DNA of 64,000 nucleotides. Origin: Mycolicibacterium komossense (GTDB lineage: Bacteria > Actinomycetota > Actinomycetes > Mycobacteriales > Mycobacteriaceae). The notes beneath the pieces were generated by a model. The model was not told the origin of the DNA, ran no database searches, and saw only the letters and a list, made by a program, of their open reading frames with translations. Below are positions 36,480 to 45,237 of this stretch, piece by piece. The first letter of the stretch is position 1, and each line of letters opens with the position of its first letter. Both the position numbers and the translations under genes were made by a program. Where the stretch lies: NCBI RefSeq assembly GCF_025822605.1, contig NZ_JACKTY010000029.1, positions 189,236 through 253,235 on the forward strand. The letters are read 5' to 3'.

Positions 36480-36744
36480 GCGCGGATACCAGATGAGCCA
36501 CTTTTGTTGTTGCACAACGTTTTATGACAGTCCTTCCGGAAGTATCGCAGCGCCACCACTCCGAAGCGATCCAGGACGTCGGTGTCACCCGGTTCCGCTC
36601 GTTGCGCAAGGGCTTTGAGCCCACCACCTACTTCTGCGGTTCTGACGGATCGACTGTCTGGCCACGGTGCGGCCAGCTACGCTCTAGCGCGGCGACGCCC
36701 CTGTCGACGAGAATTCCGCGAGCGATAGGCGAGACGAAAAATAC

Positions 36745-37980
36745 ATGCGCACAACACCGATCATTCTGTCCTGCGTCGCCCTGCTGGCGGGCTGCTCCTC
36801 TCCGCCGACGCCGGCTCCAGCCATTGCCGCCGACAGCCGTGGCGGTGTTCTGCCCGGGTACCCGCTGGACATCGACGTGGTCGCGCCCTTGGTCTTCACC
36901 ACCCTCGGCCCGGACCCGATTCCGGTGCAGGGCACAGACGGAAAGTTTCACGTGGCCTATGAGGTCGCGGTGCTGAACGCGGGCCCGCGGCCGGTGTCGA
37001 TCACGCAGGTGGAGACCCTCGCCAATGGGCCCGACGGCGCCACCGTCGCCCGGATCGATCAGAAGGAAACCGTCGCCCGCACTCTTCTGATCCCCAACTA
37101 CTCACCCGCACCCATCACGGAGATCCCCGTGGGCCGCACCGCGGTATTGGTGCTCGACGACACCTACGCCGACCGCGCCGAGGTGCCCGCCGAGGTGACG
37201 CACCGACTGACCGCCACACTCGGCCCAGCAGGATCTGACACTGCGAAAGAGGGGGCCAGATATCCGGACGCGATCACGCAGATCGGTGGTGCAGTCCGCA
37301 CCAGCACGCAATCACCCGTGGTGATCGGGCCGCCGCTCGCCGGCGACAACTGGGCGGCCCTCAATGGCTGCTGCTCCATCACCTCACACCGGGGAGCGGT
37401 GATGGCGGTCGCCGGGCGACTCAACGGCAGCGAGCGCTATGCCATCGACTGGGTGCGCTTCGATCCCCACAGTCATCCCCTGTCCACATTCACCGGCGCC
37501 GGGACGAACAACGCGGATTACCGAGCTTATGACGCCCCGCTGCTCGCCGTGGCGGACGGCACCGTATCAGCAGTGGTATCCGATATGAAAGAGGCTGTGC
37601 CCCATATTGTCCCGACCGATCTCACGTTTCCCCAGCTCGGCGGAAACTATCTCATCATTGATATCGGGGATGGCAACTTCGCGTTCTACGCGCACATGAT
37701 CCCGGGATCGGCAGCAGTCAAGGTCGGCGACAAGGTCACCCGCGGCCAGGTCATCGGTCGCCTCGGAAACTCCGGCAACACCAGCGAGGCGCACCTACAT
37801 TTCCACGTCTCACGAGCTCCGCTGCCGCTGTCCAGCGACAACGTGCCCTACCTGATCGACAAGTTCGCCGTCGTCGGTTCGATCGTCGGCCAAGACGTCG
37901 AGGCAGAACCGAAGCCCAGCGAGCGCACCAACCAACTCCCGCTTGACGGGAGCGTCGTCAACTTTCCGCCCGCTCAATAG
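36745..37980 (+). CDS. M23 (LytM-type) peptidase lipoprotein
   Basis: A 411-residue exported lipoprotein. The signal peptide ends in the lipobox LLAGC (Cys17), so the protein should be anchored to the outer face of the plasma membrane. An Ig-like or linker region covers about 40-215. The C-terminal M23 domain has SERYAIDWVRF with the metal Asp, FAFYAHM, and AHLHFHVS with the HxH motif. M23 enzymes cut peptidoglycan cross-bridges or act as scaffolds for other hydrolases. The usual first metal His is not obvious in front of RYAID, so activity is uncertain. The 265 bp before it hold no gene that I can support. ATG at 36745 follows GAAAAATAC without a clear ribosome-binding site. Confidence 0.85.
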   Translation: MRTTPIILSCVALLAGCSSPPTPAPAIAADSRGGVLPGYPLDIDVVAPLVFTTLGPDPIPVQGTDGKFHVAYEVAVLNAGPRPVSITQVETLANGPDGATVARIDQKETVARTLLIPNYSPAPITEIPVGRTAVLVLDDTYADRAEVPAEVTHRLTATLGPAGSDTAKEGARYPDAITQIGGAVRTSTQSPVVIGPPLAGDNWAALNGCCSITSHRGAVMAVAGRLNGSERYAIDWVRFDPHSHPLSTFTGAGTNNADYRAYDAPLLAVADGTVSAVVSDMKEAVPHIVPTDLTFPQLGGNYLIIDIGDGNFAFYAHMIPGSAAVKVGDKVTRGQVIGRLGNSGNTSEAHLHFHVSRAPLPLSSDNVPYLIDKFAVVGSIVGQDVEAEPKPSERTNQLPLDGSVVNFPPAQ

Positions 37981-37994
37981 CGGCCGAACTGCGG

Positions 37995-38201
37995 TCACTC
38001 GGCCTGCGAACGCTCCGAAGCTCGACGGACGCCGTCACGGATCTCGAACAGGTCCGTCGCCACGCCGCCGATGGCGCCGGCGACATCTTTCACGGCGGTG
38101 GTGATGATCGAGGCAACCTCTCCAACGGCAGAGGCAACCGACACGACCGTCTCCTGCAGGGCGTCCTTGCCGATCTCTGTCTTGCTCAGCTGTTCATCCA
38201 T
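37995..38201 (-). CDS. Small hypothetical protein, 68 aa
   Basis: A 68-residue protein with an acidic N-terminus, a central small-residue-rich helix (VSVASAVGEVASIITTAVKD) and a charged C-terminus. It could be a short amphipathic or membrane-associated helix. No known family is recognised. Its ATG is 17 nt after the methyltransferase stop codon with a weak ACTGAGG, so it is probably translated from the same mRNA. Confidence 0.6.
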   Translation of the reverse strand: MDEQLSKTEIGKDALQETVVSVASAVGEVASIITTAVKDVAGAIGGVATDLFEIRDGVRRASERSQAE

Positions 38202-38218
38202 CGCCTCAGTCTTGCTGG

Positions 38219-39148
38219 TCAGCGCGCCAATGTCGAGGTGTAATAGGTGACGCCGTTCATCGTGGGCTGGTCGTCCCCGGTCTCCGGGATTCCGTCGAAA
38301 CCGTTGGCCGCCAACAGTTCCCCCATGGGGGTGCCGACGGAAGTCCAGCCGCGCGCAGCGAGGTACGCACCCACGTCATGGCGTTCGCCGTCGAAGCCGA
38401 GCTCGCTGAAGTCAAGGTCGAATCCGTGCTTGCGCCACTTCTCGGTCGCCTCGCGCATCTTCTCCCTGACCGCATCCAGATCGAACTGTGGATTGTTGGG
38501 CACCGCCTCGGTCGCGATCCGACTGCCCGATACCCCCAGCTCGGTCACGGCGTCGAGCAGCCGGTCCTGCGCTTCCGGCGGCAGATATCCGAACAGACCT
38601 TCGGCGATCCACGCTGACGGCTTCGCCGGATCGAACCCCGCGCTCTGCAGCGCGGCAGGCCAATCGTTGCGCAGGTCGACCGCCACAGCGCGGACATCTG
38701 TTGTGGGCTCGGCACCCAAGCCGGCCAGCGTGGTCTGCTTGAACTCGATGACCTCGGGCTGGTCGATCTCGAAAACCACCATATCGGCGGGCCAGCTGAG
38801 CCGGTAGGCGCGCGCGTCCAGCCCAGAGGCGAGAATCACCGCCTGCCGAATACCTGCGGCTGCGGCGTCGGCGAAGAAGGTGTCGAAGTAACGCGTCCGG
38901 GCTGCCATCGCAGCAGGCATCTGCGCCAGCCCGAAACCGGAACCCGCCACGTCGAGGTCTACGCCGACGAACTCCCCCGTGGCCCACTTGGTCAAGAAAT
39001 CGACACCGACGGCGCGGACCAAGGGTTCAGCGAAGGGGTCGTCGATGACCTTGTTCTTGGTGGCGATGGCGCGTGCAGCGGCCACCATGGTGGCGGTTGC
39101 ACCCACACTGGACGCAAGATCCCAGCTGTCGTCGTCGGTCCGTGCCAC
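38219..39148 (-). CDS. TIGR00027-type SAM-dependent methyltransferase
   Basis: A 309-residue class I methyltransferase of the leucine carboxyl methyltransferase-like family that is expanded in mycobacteria. The N-terminal [20 protein letters not shown] is the family opening. [10 protein letters not shown] precedes the SAM-binding loop [14 protein letters not shown] (about residues 105-118). VFEIDQPEV carries the acidic ribose ligand, and [13 protein letters not shown] follows. Substrates are mostly unknown for this family. GTG at 39148 is preceded by GGAGAG. A 68-aa gene follows closely. Confidence 0.9.
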   Translation of the reverse strand: MARTDDDSWDLASSVGATATMVAAARAIATKNKVIDDPFAEPLVRAVGVDFLTKWATGEFVGVDLDVAGSGFGLAQMPAAMAARTRYFDTFFADAAAAGIRQAVILASGLDARAYRLSWPADMVVFEIDQPEVIEFKQTTLAGLGAEPTTDVRAVAVDLRNDWPAALQSAGFDPAKPSAWIAEGLFGYLPPEAQDRLLDAVTELGVSGSRIATEAVPNNPQFDLDAVREKMREATEKWRKHGFDLDFSELGFDGERHDVGAYLAARGWTSVGTPMGELLAANGFDGIPETGDDQPTMNGVTYYTSTLAR

Positions 39149-39272
39149 GAAACTCTCCTCTGATGGTCGCTCTGCTTAGCTCACTTAACTAATCTGGTGC
39201 CGCGAGAGTTCCCCGGCCGGAAAAGACCGACTCTGTGACCTTGCCCACGCGCAACGGTCCGATCGCCGAAGG

Positions 39273-39278
39273 TACCGT
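39273..39278 (+). promoter_or_regulatory. Putative -10 box (TACCGT) for leaderless nei
   Basis: TACCGT is followed by 7 nt and the ATG at 39286. This start also places Pro2-Glu3 at the N-terminus, which the enzyme requires, so the two lines of evidence agree. Confidence 0.5.
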
Positions 39279-39285
39279 CGTATCC

Positions 39286-40038
39286 ATGCCCGAAGGCGAC
39301 ACCGTCTTCCGCACGGCAGAGAAGCTTCGTACCGCCCTGGTGGGCAAGGCATTGACGCGGTGCGACGTGCGGGTCCCGCGCTACGCGACCGTCGATCTGA
39401 CCGGTGAGATCGTCGACGAGGTGGTCAGTCGCGGCAAACACCTGTTCGTCAGGGTGGGTCCGGCCAGCATTCATTCGCATCTGAAGATGGACGGCAGCTG
39501 GCAGCTCGGCGCGCTGCGCGTCCCCCAGCACACCGTGCGGATCATCCTGGAGACCGCTGATTGCCGGGCATCCGGCGTCGATCTGGGTGTACTGGAAATC
39601 CTCGACCGCAAAGCCGACATGGACGCTGTCGCTTACCTCGGGCCCGATCTGCTCGGCGACGACTGGTCGGCAGCGACGGCCGTCGAGAACCTGTGCGCCG
39701 ACCCGGATCGACCGTTGGCCGAGACGCTGTTGGACCAGCGGGTGATGGCCGGGGTCGGCAATGTGTACGCCAACGAGCTGTGCTTCGTCGTGGGACTGCG
39801 CCCGACCACTGCGGTGACGGAGGTCAAGAATCCGCTCCGCCTCGTGACCCGCGCACAGCAGATGTTGTGGGCCAACCGATCTCGGGTCAACCGGACCACC
39901 ACCGGGGACACCAAACCCGGCCGGGAACTATGGGTGTATGGCCGGGCAGGCAAGCCATGCCGTCGATGCGGGACGCCCATCGAGACCGACAAGGGCGGTG
40001 ACCGGGTGACGTACTGGTGCCCGTCCTGCCAGCGCTGA
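39286..40038 (+). CDS. nei: Endonuclease VIII-type DNA glycosylase/AP lyase Nei
   Basis: A 250-residue Fpg/Nei enzyme that removes oxidised bases and nicks the abasic site. It starts with [11 protein letters not shown], where Pro2 is the nucleophile and Glu3 the catalytic acid. The helix-two-turn-helix segment includes [17 protein letters not shown]. The C-terminal zinc finger uses CRRCGTPI and YWCPSCQR. The start must be ATG 39286 because Pro must follow Met; a longer frame is excluded. It corresponds to Rv3297, which directly follows lhr in M. tuberculosis, whereas here three genes intervene. Confidence 0.95.
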   Translation: MPEGDTVFRTAEKLRTALVGKALTRCDVRVPRYATVDLTGEIVDEVVSRGKHLFVRVGPASIHSHLKMDGSWQLGALRVPQHTVRIILETADCRASGVDLGVLEILDRKADMDAVAYLGPDLLGDDWSAATAVENLCADPDRPLAETLLDQRVMAGVGNVYANELCFVVGLRPTTAVTEVKNPLRLVTRAQQMLWANRSRVNRTTTGDTKPGRELWVYGRAGKPCRRCGTPIETDKGGDRVTYWCPSCQR

Positions 40039-40096
40039 ACATCAAGTTTCGTCAAAAGTGACAAAACTTTTCTGAGTCCGACGCATACTGCAGACC

Positions 40097-40585
40097 ATGA
40101 TTTCGTTGATCGTCCACGCCGTCCTCGGAGTACTGACCGCCGTCTGGATCGTTCGCTCGAATCCGCAGATCTTTGCCAAACCCGCCACTGGTCCCCTGTT
40201 CTCGGGACTCGAAATCCTCTACCTGCTGACGGGACTGCTGGTGATCCCGATCTGCTGGTACTTCAACTACCAGTTCGTCCTGGAGTACAAGACGGGCGCC
40301 GACAACCCGATCTGGGGTCCTGGCAGCTGGCAGCAGTTCATCGTGCTGGGATACGACAATCCGGCGGCCGCCTCCGCCAGCGTCGACTACACCGTGATGA
40401 GCCTCATCCTCGTGCCCGTGTTCACCATCATCGACGGGATGCGGCGCGGTATCCGGCGCCCCTGGCTGTTCTTCGGATTCATCCTGTTTGCCACCAGCGC
40501 AACGGCTTTCGCGTGGTATTTCGCGGTTGCCGAGCGACAGCAGCGGCACCAGCGGACCCAGGTTGGCAACCTCAGTCACCTCTGA
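40097..40585 (+). CDS. DUF2834-like membrane protein
   Basis: A 162-residue protein with about four membrane segments: LIVHAVLGVLTAVWIV, LEILYLLTGLLVIPICWYF, YTVMSLILVPVFTIIDGM and WLFFGFILFATSATAFAWYF. The layout resembles the DUF2834 family, whose function is unknown. ATG 40097 lies 7 nt after CATACT, again a possible leaderless arrangement. Its last 14 bp overlap the convergent pseudouridine synthase gene. Confidence 0.65.
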   Translation: MISLIVHAVLGVLTAVWIVRSNPQIFAKPATGPLFSGLEILYLLTGLLVIPICWYFNYQFVLEYKTGADNPIWGPGSWQQFIVLGYDNPAAASASVDYTVMSLILVPVFTIIDGMRRGIRRPWLFFGFILFATSATAFAWYFAVAERQQRHQRTQVGNLSHL

Positions 40586-41456
40586 GTGATCGGCCACTGA
40601 CGAAGTGCCGCCGCCGGCCACTGATCGGATCGTCGAACTCCAGCGTGTGCGCCAGTAGCTGCAGCGGCGCGCTGAAGTCCTCGGCGGCAATATCTTCGAC
40701 CACCGGATACCACGGGTCGTTGACGATCGGCGCACCGATGGCGTTCATGTGCACCCGCAGCTGATGCGTCCGGCCGGTGCGCGGGGTCAGCCGGAACTGG
40801 TTGCCGCCCAGATAACAGATTTCGGTTTCCGCATTGGGTTCACCCAACTCTTCCAACGCCTGCAGCGTCCCGCGATGTTTGACGATGCGGCTGCGGACCA
40901 CCGCGGGTATCTGCTCCGGAACCGTCTGCGCCACCGCCAGATACGTCTTGCCCACCTCCCGTCGCGCGAACAGCGTCTGGTAGCGGCCCCGCAACTCTCG
41001 CCGGGTGGTGAACAACAGCACCCCCGCGGTCAGCCGGTCCAGGCGGTGCGCCGGACTCAGCTCGGGCAGCTGCAGTTCTCGACGCAACCGCACCAATGCC
41101 GTCTGCGCCACATGACGTCCGCGCGGCATCGTGGCCAGAAAATGGGGCTTGTCCACCACCACGATGTCGTTGTCGCGGTGGAGGACCGGGATGTCGAACG
41201 GGACAGGAACCTCCACCGGCAGGTCGCGGTACAGGAACACGACGCCGCCCGGCGCCAGTACCGTCGTCGCATCCACGACCGTGCCGTCGGCGCACAGTAC
41301 CTCTCCGCCAAGGACTTTCGCGCGGGCATCCGGCCCGAACCGCTCGGTCAGCTCGGCCAGCACCGGGCCGCCGTGCACCCGCACCCGCGCCGGCCCCAGA
41401 CCGTCCCGGACCGGAAGCGGGGGCTCTCGGCGGCTACTTGAGCGGGACCGGTTCAA
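40572..41456 (-). CDS. RluA-family pseudouridine synthase
   Basis: About 294 residues, depending on the start. An N-terminal S4-like RNA-binding part (RFGPDARAKVLGGEVLCADG) is followed by the catalytic domain with PAHRLDRLTAGV, whose Asp is the nucleophile, and GRTHQLRVHM near the C-terminus. It isomerises uridine to pseudouridine in rRNA or tRNA; the exact site is unknown. It corresponds to Rv3300c. The start is uncertain: TTG 41456 is used, overlapping the glpD2 end by 23 bp, and a start downstream is possible. In M. tuberculosis phoY1 lies between this gene and glpD2; it is absent here. Confidence 0.85.
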   Translation of the reverse strand: MNRSRSSSRREPPLPVRDGLGPARVRVHGGPVLAELTERFGPDARAKVLGGEVLCADGTVVDATTVLAPGGVVFLYRDLPVEVPVPFDIPVLHRDNDIVVVDKPHFLATMPRGRHVAQTALVRLRRELQLPELSPAHRLDRLTAGVLLFTTRRELRGRYQTLFARREVGKTYLAVAQTVPEQIPAVVRSRIVKHRGTLQALEELGEPNAETEICYLGGNQFRLTPRTGRTHQLRVHMNAIGAPIVNDPWYPVVEDIAAEDFSAPLQLLAHTLEFDDPISGRRRHFVSGRSLRGD

Positions 41457-43158
41457 GGATCTCCGCGCGCGCCTCTGGTGCGGCCGCGCGCAGAGCGTCG
41501 GCCGAGGCATCGTCGGGTTGGGTCTGCGACAGCACCTCGGCCTCGACCCGCGCCGTGTACGTCACCACCTCGCGCTCGACGTCCTCGGCACTCCAGCCCA
41601 GCACCGGCGCAACGATTTCCGCCACCTCACGGGCACAGTCGACCCCGCGGTGCGGATATTCGATGGAGATCCGCATCCGGCGAGCCAGGATGTCCTCCAG
41701 GTGTAGTGCCCCCTCTGCTGCCGCCGCGTAGAGTGCCTCCACCTTCAGGTACACCGGGGCATCGGTGATCGGTGCCAGGAGTTCGGGGGCGTCGGCCGCC
41801 ATCGCCAGCACCTCGTCGATCGCCGAGCCGTAGCGGTCCAGCAGATGGCGGACGCGATACGGGTGCAGGCCGTAGGTCGCACCCACCCGCTCGGTCTGGT
41901 TGACCAAGGCGAAGTAGCCGTCGGCACCCACCAGCGGCACCTTCTCGGTGATCGACGGCGCGACCCTGGTCGGGATGAACTCCGCCGCCGCATCGATCGC
42001 ATCGGCCGCCATCACGCGATAGGTGGTGTACTTGCCGCCCGCGATCGCCACCAGGCCGGGCGATGGTGAGGCCACCGCATGCTCACGGGACAGTTTGGAC
42101 GTCTCCTCGCTCTCACCGGCCAACAGCGGACGCAGACCGGCATACACGCCGTCGATATCGTCGTGCGTCAGCGGATTGGCCAGGACGGTGTTGACATGCT
42201 CGAGGATGTAGTCGATATCGGCCTTGGTCGCCGCTGGGTGCGCCAGGTCGAGATTCCAGTCGGTATCGGTGGTCCCGATGATCCAGTGTGTACCCCACGG
42301 GATGAGGAAGAGCACCGACTTCTCGGTGCGCAGGATGATGGCGACCTCGCTGACGATCCGGTCGCGGGGCACCACCACGTGCACACCCTTGGATGCCCGG
42401 ACCCGGAACCGGCCGCGCTGATGCGACAGCGCCTGGATCTCATCGGTCCACACGCCGGTGGCATTGACCACCACGTGGCCGCGCACCTCGGTGATCGCGC
42501 CGTCCTCTGAGTCCCGAATCCGGACCCCGACCACCCGATCACCCTCGCGCAGGAGGGCGACGACCTGCGTCGAGGACCGCACCACCGCGCCGTAGTGGGC
42601 CGCGGTGCGCGCGACGGTCATGGTGTGCCTGGCGTCGTCGACGACGGTGTCGTAGTAGCGGATGCCGCCGATCAGAGCGTTCCGCTTCAGGCTCGGCGCC
42701 AATCGCAGCGCGCCGTGCTTGGTCAGATGTTTCTGCGCCGGAACGGATTTCGCGCCACCGAGCTGGTCGTAGAGGAAGATGCCCGCCGCGATGTACGGCC
42801 GTTCCCACACCCGGTTGGTCAGCGGGAACAGAAACGGCAGCGGCTTGACCAGATGGGGCGCCAGTGTGGTCAGCGACAACTCGCGCTCGTGCAGGGCTTC
42901 ACGCACCAGACCGAACTCCAGCTGCTCGAGATAGCGCAGTCCGCCGTGGAACATCTTCGACGATCGACTCGAGGTGCCCGAGGCGAAATCGCGCGCCTCG
43001 ACCAGGGCCACCTTCAACCCGCGGGTGGCCGCATCGAGGGCGCTGCCAGCACCGACCACACCACCGCCGATGACGACGACGTCGAATTGCTCGTTGCCGA
43101 GGCGTTCCCAGGCCTGGGCACGCTGTTGGGGGCTCAGGAAGGAAGCCGACTCGCTCAC
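41434..43158 (-). CDS. glpD2: FAD-dependent glycerol-3-phosphate dehydrogenase GlpD2
   Basis: A 574-residue membrane-associated flavoenzyme that oxidises sn-glycerol 3-phosphate to dihydroxyacetone phosphate and passes electrons to the quinone pool. The FAD motif is VVIGGGVVGAGSALDAATRG (residues about 28-47). The RSSKMFHGGLRYLEQ active-site segment and the IIGTTDTDWN loop are present, and a C-terminal helical domain follows. The GTG start is supported by GAGGAG. It corresponds to Rv3302c. It is probably in one transcription unit with the pseudouridine synthase. Confidence 0.95.
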   Translation of the reverse strand: MSESASFLSPQQRAQAWERLGNEQFDVVVIGGGVVGAGSALDAATRGLKVALVEARDFASGTSSRSSKMFHGGLRYLEQLEFGLVREALHERELSLTTLAPHLVKPLPFLFPLTNRVWERPYIAAGIFLYDQLGGAKSVPAQKHLTKHGALRLAPSLKRNALIGGIRYYDTVVDDARHTMTVARTAAHYGAVVRSSTQVVALLREGDRVVGVRIRDSEDGAITEVRGHVVVNATGVWTDEIQALSHQRGRFRVRASKGVHVVVPRDRIVSEVAIILRTEKSVLFLIPWGTHWIIGTTDTDWNLDLAHPAATKADIDYILEHVNTVLANPLTHDDIDGVYAGLRPLLAGESEETSKLSREHAVASPSPGLVAIAGGKYTTYRVMAADAIDAAAEFIPTRVAPSITEKVPLVGADGYFALVNQTERVGATYGLHPYRVRHLLDRYGSAIDEVLAMAADAPELLAPITDAPVYLKVEALYAAAAEGALHLEDILARRMRISIEYPHRGVDCAREVAEIVAPVLGWSAEDVEREVVTYTARVEAEVLSQTQPDDASADALRAAAPEARAEILEPVPLK

Positions 43159-43241
43159 GCGTACTCCTCGTTACTTGTCAGTTGCAGTCCACGCTACGTG
43201 TGTGCATCGTCCGGCGCGGGCCCCAGCGCGTTCCCTAGCCG

Positions 43242-44663
43242 TCAGTCGAGGTCGTCATGTGCCACCAACCGGCGAGCGGCCTCGATCACCGAACCGGACA
43301 GCGACGGGTACACCGACAGCGTCTGCGCCAGGTCGCGCACCGTGAGGTGGTTCTGCACGGCCAGCGCGATCGGCAGGATCAGCTCCGAGGCGATCGGGGC
43401 GACCACCACTCCGCCGATCACCACACCCGTCGCGGGCCGGCAGAAGATCTTGATGAAGCCGCGCCGCAACAACGACATCTTCGCCCTGGCGTTGGTGGTC
43501 AGCGGCAGCATGAGGGTGCGCGCCGCCACCTCACCGCTGTCGATCGCGTTCTGCGAGATGCCGACCGCGGCGATCTCCGGCCTGGTGAAGACCGCCGCGG
43601 CGACAGTACGCAGCCGGATCGGCGCCACCTCGTCACCGAGCGCGTGATACATCGCAATCCGGCCCTGCATGGCCGCGACCGACGCCAGCGGCAGCAGCCC
43701 GGTGCAGTCCCCCGCCGCATAGATTCCCGGCGCCGAGGTGCGCGACACCCGGTCGACGGACAGGTAGTTGCCCCTGCTCAGTTCGATGCCCACCCGCTCA
43801 AGGCCGAGCCCGCCGGTGTTGGGTACCGAGCCGACCGTCATCAGTGCGTGGCTGCCCTCGACGGTCCGGCCGTCGGCCAGTTTCACCAGCACGCCGTTCT
43901 CGGTACGGGTCACCGAATCCGCCCTGGCGTTCTTCACCAGCTTCACGCCGCGCTCGGCCAATGCCTCTTCCAACACCGCGGCTGCGTCGCTGTCCTCATG
44001 GGGCAGGATCTGGTCGCGGCTGGCGACCACGGTCACGTCGACGCCGAGTTCGGTGTAGGCGTTGCAGAACTCGGCGCCGGTCACCCCGGAGCCGACGATC
44101 ACCAGGTGCTCGGGCAGCTCGGTGAGGTCGTAGAGCTGACGCCAGGTCAGGATGCGCTCGCCGTCGGGCACCGCGCCAGGCAGCACCCGCGGGCTGGCGC
44201 CGGTGGCGATCAACACGACGTCGGCTTTGAGTACGCCGATCTTGCCGTCGGGGGTGGTGACTTTCACCCGGTGGTGCGCCATACCGGGAATGTCGTCGAC
44301 CAGCTCGCCACGGCCGCGGACCACCGTGACGCCCTCGCGCACCAGCTGCGAGCCGATATCGGCGGACTGGGACACCGCGAGTGTCTTCACCCGGTTGTGG
44401 ATCTGGGAGAGCGTGATCTTGGCGTCCTCGATCGCGATATCGAAGCCGAGCCCCGATGCGCGGCGCAGTTCGGTGCGGACACCGGTCGAGGCGATGAACG
44501 TCTTGGAGGGCACGCAGTCGTGCAGAACGCAGGCTCCTCCGACGCCCTCGGCCTCGATGAGGGTGATTTGGGCGGCCTCACGGCCGTGGGATGCGGCGAC
44601 GAGCGCGGCCTCATAGCCGGCAGGTCCACCACCGATGATCACGATGCGGGCTGGCACGCTCAT
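43242..44663 (-). CDS. lpdA: Flavoprotein disulfide reductase-family quinone reductase LpdA
   Basis: A 473-residue FAD protein of the pyridine nucleotide-disulfide reductase fold. FAD motif IIGGGPAGYEAAL (about residues 9-21), NAD(P) motif VIVGSGVTGAEF (about 181), second FAD motif GIYAAGDCTG (about 311). A CxxxxC pair (Cys45, Cys50) is present in GGACVLHDCVPSK. The C-terminal His-Glu pair of lipoamide dehydrogenases is lost (SVYPSLSGSV, with Tyr and Gly in those places). Rv3303c, its counterpart, is reported as a quinone reductase rather than a lipoamide dehydrogenase, and the same is expected here. It lies 83 bp upstream of glpD2. Confidence 0.9.
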   Translation of the reverse strand: MSVPARIVIIGGGPAGYEAALVAASHGREAAQITLIEAEGVGGACVLHDCVPSKTFIASTGVRTELRRASGLGFDIAIEDAKITLSQIHNRVKTLAVSQSADIGSQLVREGVTVVRGRGELVDDIPGMAHHRVKVTTPDGKIGVLKADVVLIATGASPRVLPGAVPDGERILTWRQLYDLTELPEHLVIVGSGVTGAEFCNAYTELGVDVTVVASRDQILPHEDSDAAAVLEEALAERGVKLVKNARADSVTRTENGVLVKLADGRTVEGSHALMTVGSVPNTGGLGLERVGIELSRGNYLSVDRVSRTSAPGIYAAGDCTGLLPLASVAAMQGRIAMYHALGDEVAPIRLRTVAAAVFTRPEIAAVGISQNAIDSGEVAARTLMLPLTTNARAKMSLLRRGFIKIFCRPATGVVIGGVVVAPIASELILPIALAVQNHLTVRDLAQTLSVYPSLSGSVIEAARRLVAHDDLD

Positions 44664-44697
44664 AACCTAGTCAACAACCGGCGATCGGGCTTACGTC

Positions 44698-44703
44698 TAA
44701 GCT
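44698..44703 (+). promoter_or_regulatory. Putative -10 box (TAAGCT) for a leaderless GGCT gene
   Basis: TAAGCT is followed by 7 nt (TTTCCCC) and the GTG at 44711; no ribosome-binding site is present. Confidence 0.45.
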
Positions 44704-44710
44704 TTTCCCC

Positions 44711-45184
44711 GTGCCGATCTACGCCGCCTACGGGTCGAATATGCATCCCGAGCAGATGCTCCAACGGGCGCCGCATTCACCGATGGCCGGGACCGGCTGG
44801 CTGCACGGCTGGCGGCTGACCTTCGGCGGCGAGGACATCGGCTGGGAAGGCGCGCTGGCGACCGTCGTCGAAGACCCGGATGCGAAGGTGTTCGTGGTGC
44901 TGTACGACATGACCCCCTCCGACGAGAGCAATTTGGACCGGTGGGAAGGCTCGGAGTTCGGCGTCCACAAGAAGATTCGGTGTCGAGTGCACCGCGAATC
45001 CTCGGACACCACAACCGATCCCGTGCTCGCCTGGTTGTATGTGCTCGACGCCTGGGAGGGGGGTATCCCCTCGGCCCGCTATCTCGGCGTGATGGCGGAT
45101 GCTGCGGAGATCGCCGGCGCCCCGGGGGACTATGTGCACGACCTGCGAACCCGCCCAGCTCGCAATATCGGGCCCGGCACCTAG
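44711..45184 (+). CDS. Gamma-glutamylcyclotransferase-like (AIG2/GGCT) protein
   Basis: A 157-residue cyclotransferase-fold protein. The substrate loop YAAYGSNMHPEQM is at the N-terminus, GTGWLHGWRLTFGGED follows, and the proposed catalytic Glu is in WEGSEFGV. It may release 5-oxoproline from a gamma-glutamyl compound, but mycobacteria lack glutathione, so the substrate is unclear. It corresponds to Rv3304. GTG 44711 follows a TAAGCT box. Its stop codon lies within the 49-bp palindromic repeat shared with the convergent amiA1 end. Confidence 0.82.
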   Translation: MPIYAAYGSNMHPEQMLQRAPHSPMAGTGWLHGWRLTFGGEDIGWEGALATVVEDPDAKVFVVLYDMTPSDESNLDRWEGSEFGVHKKIRCRVHRESSDTTTDPVLAWLYVLDAWEGGIPSARYLGVMADAAEIAGAPGDYVHDLRTRPARNIGPGT

Positions 45185-45237
45185 GGGTTTCGGCGTGGAG
45201 CCAACCGCTGAGCGGTCGCGAGCACGCCGAAATCCCT
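45183..45237. repeat. 49-bp nested palindrome, copy B (bidirectional terminator)
   Basis: AGGGGTTTCGGCGTG (45183-45197) pairs with CACGCCGAAATCCCT (45223-45237), 14 of 15 positions, around a 25-nt loop. The loop itself holds the palindrome ACCGCTGAGCGGT (45204-45216). The element overlaps the stop codons of both convergent neighbours, the GGCT gene and amiA1. Confidence 0.88.

Noticed and set aside
36480..36744. Gap between lhr and the M23 gene, with a GTTG/CAAC dyad near 36510 and a frame from 36524
   Set aside because: The frame runs into the M23 gene in another phase and has no family features. The dyad is short, so no gene or terminator is claimed.
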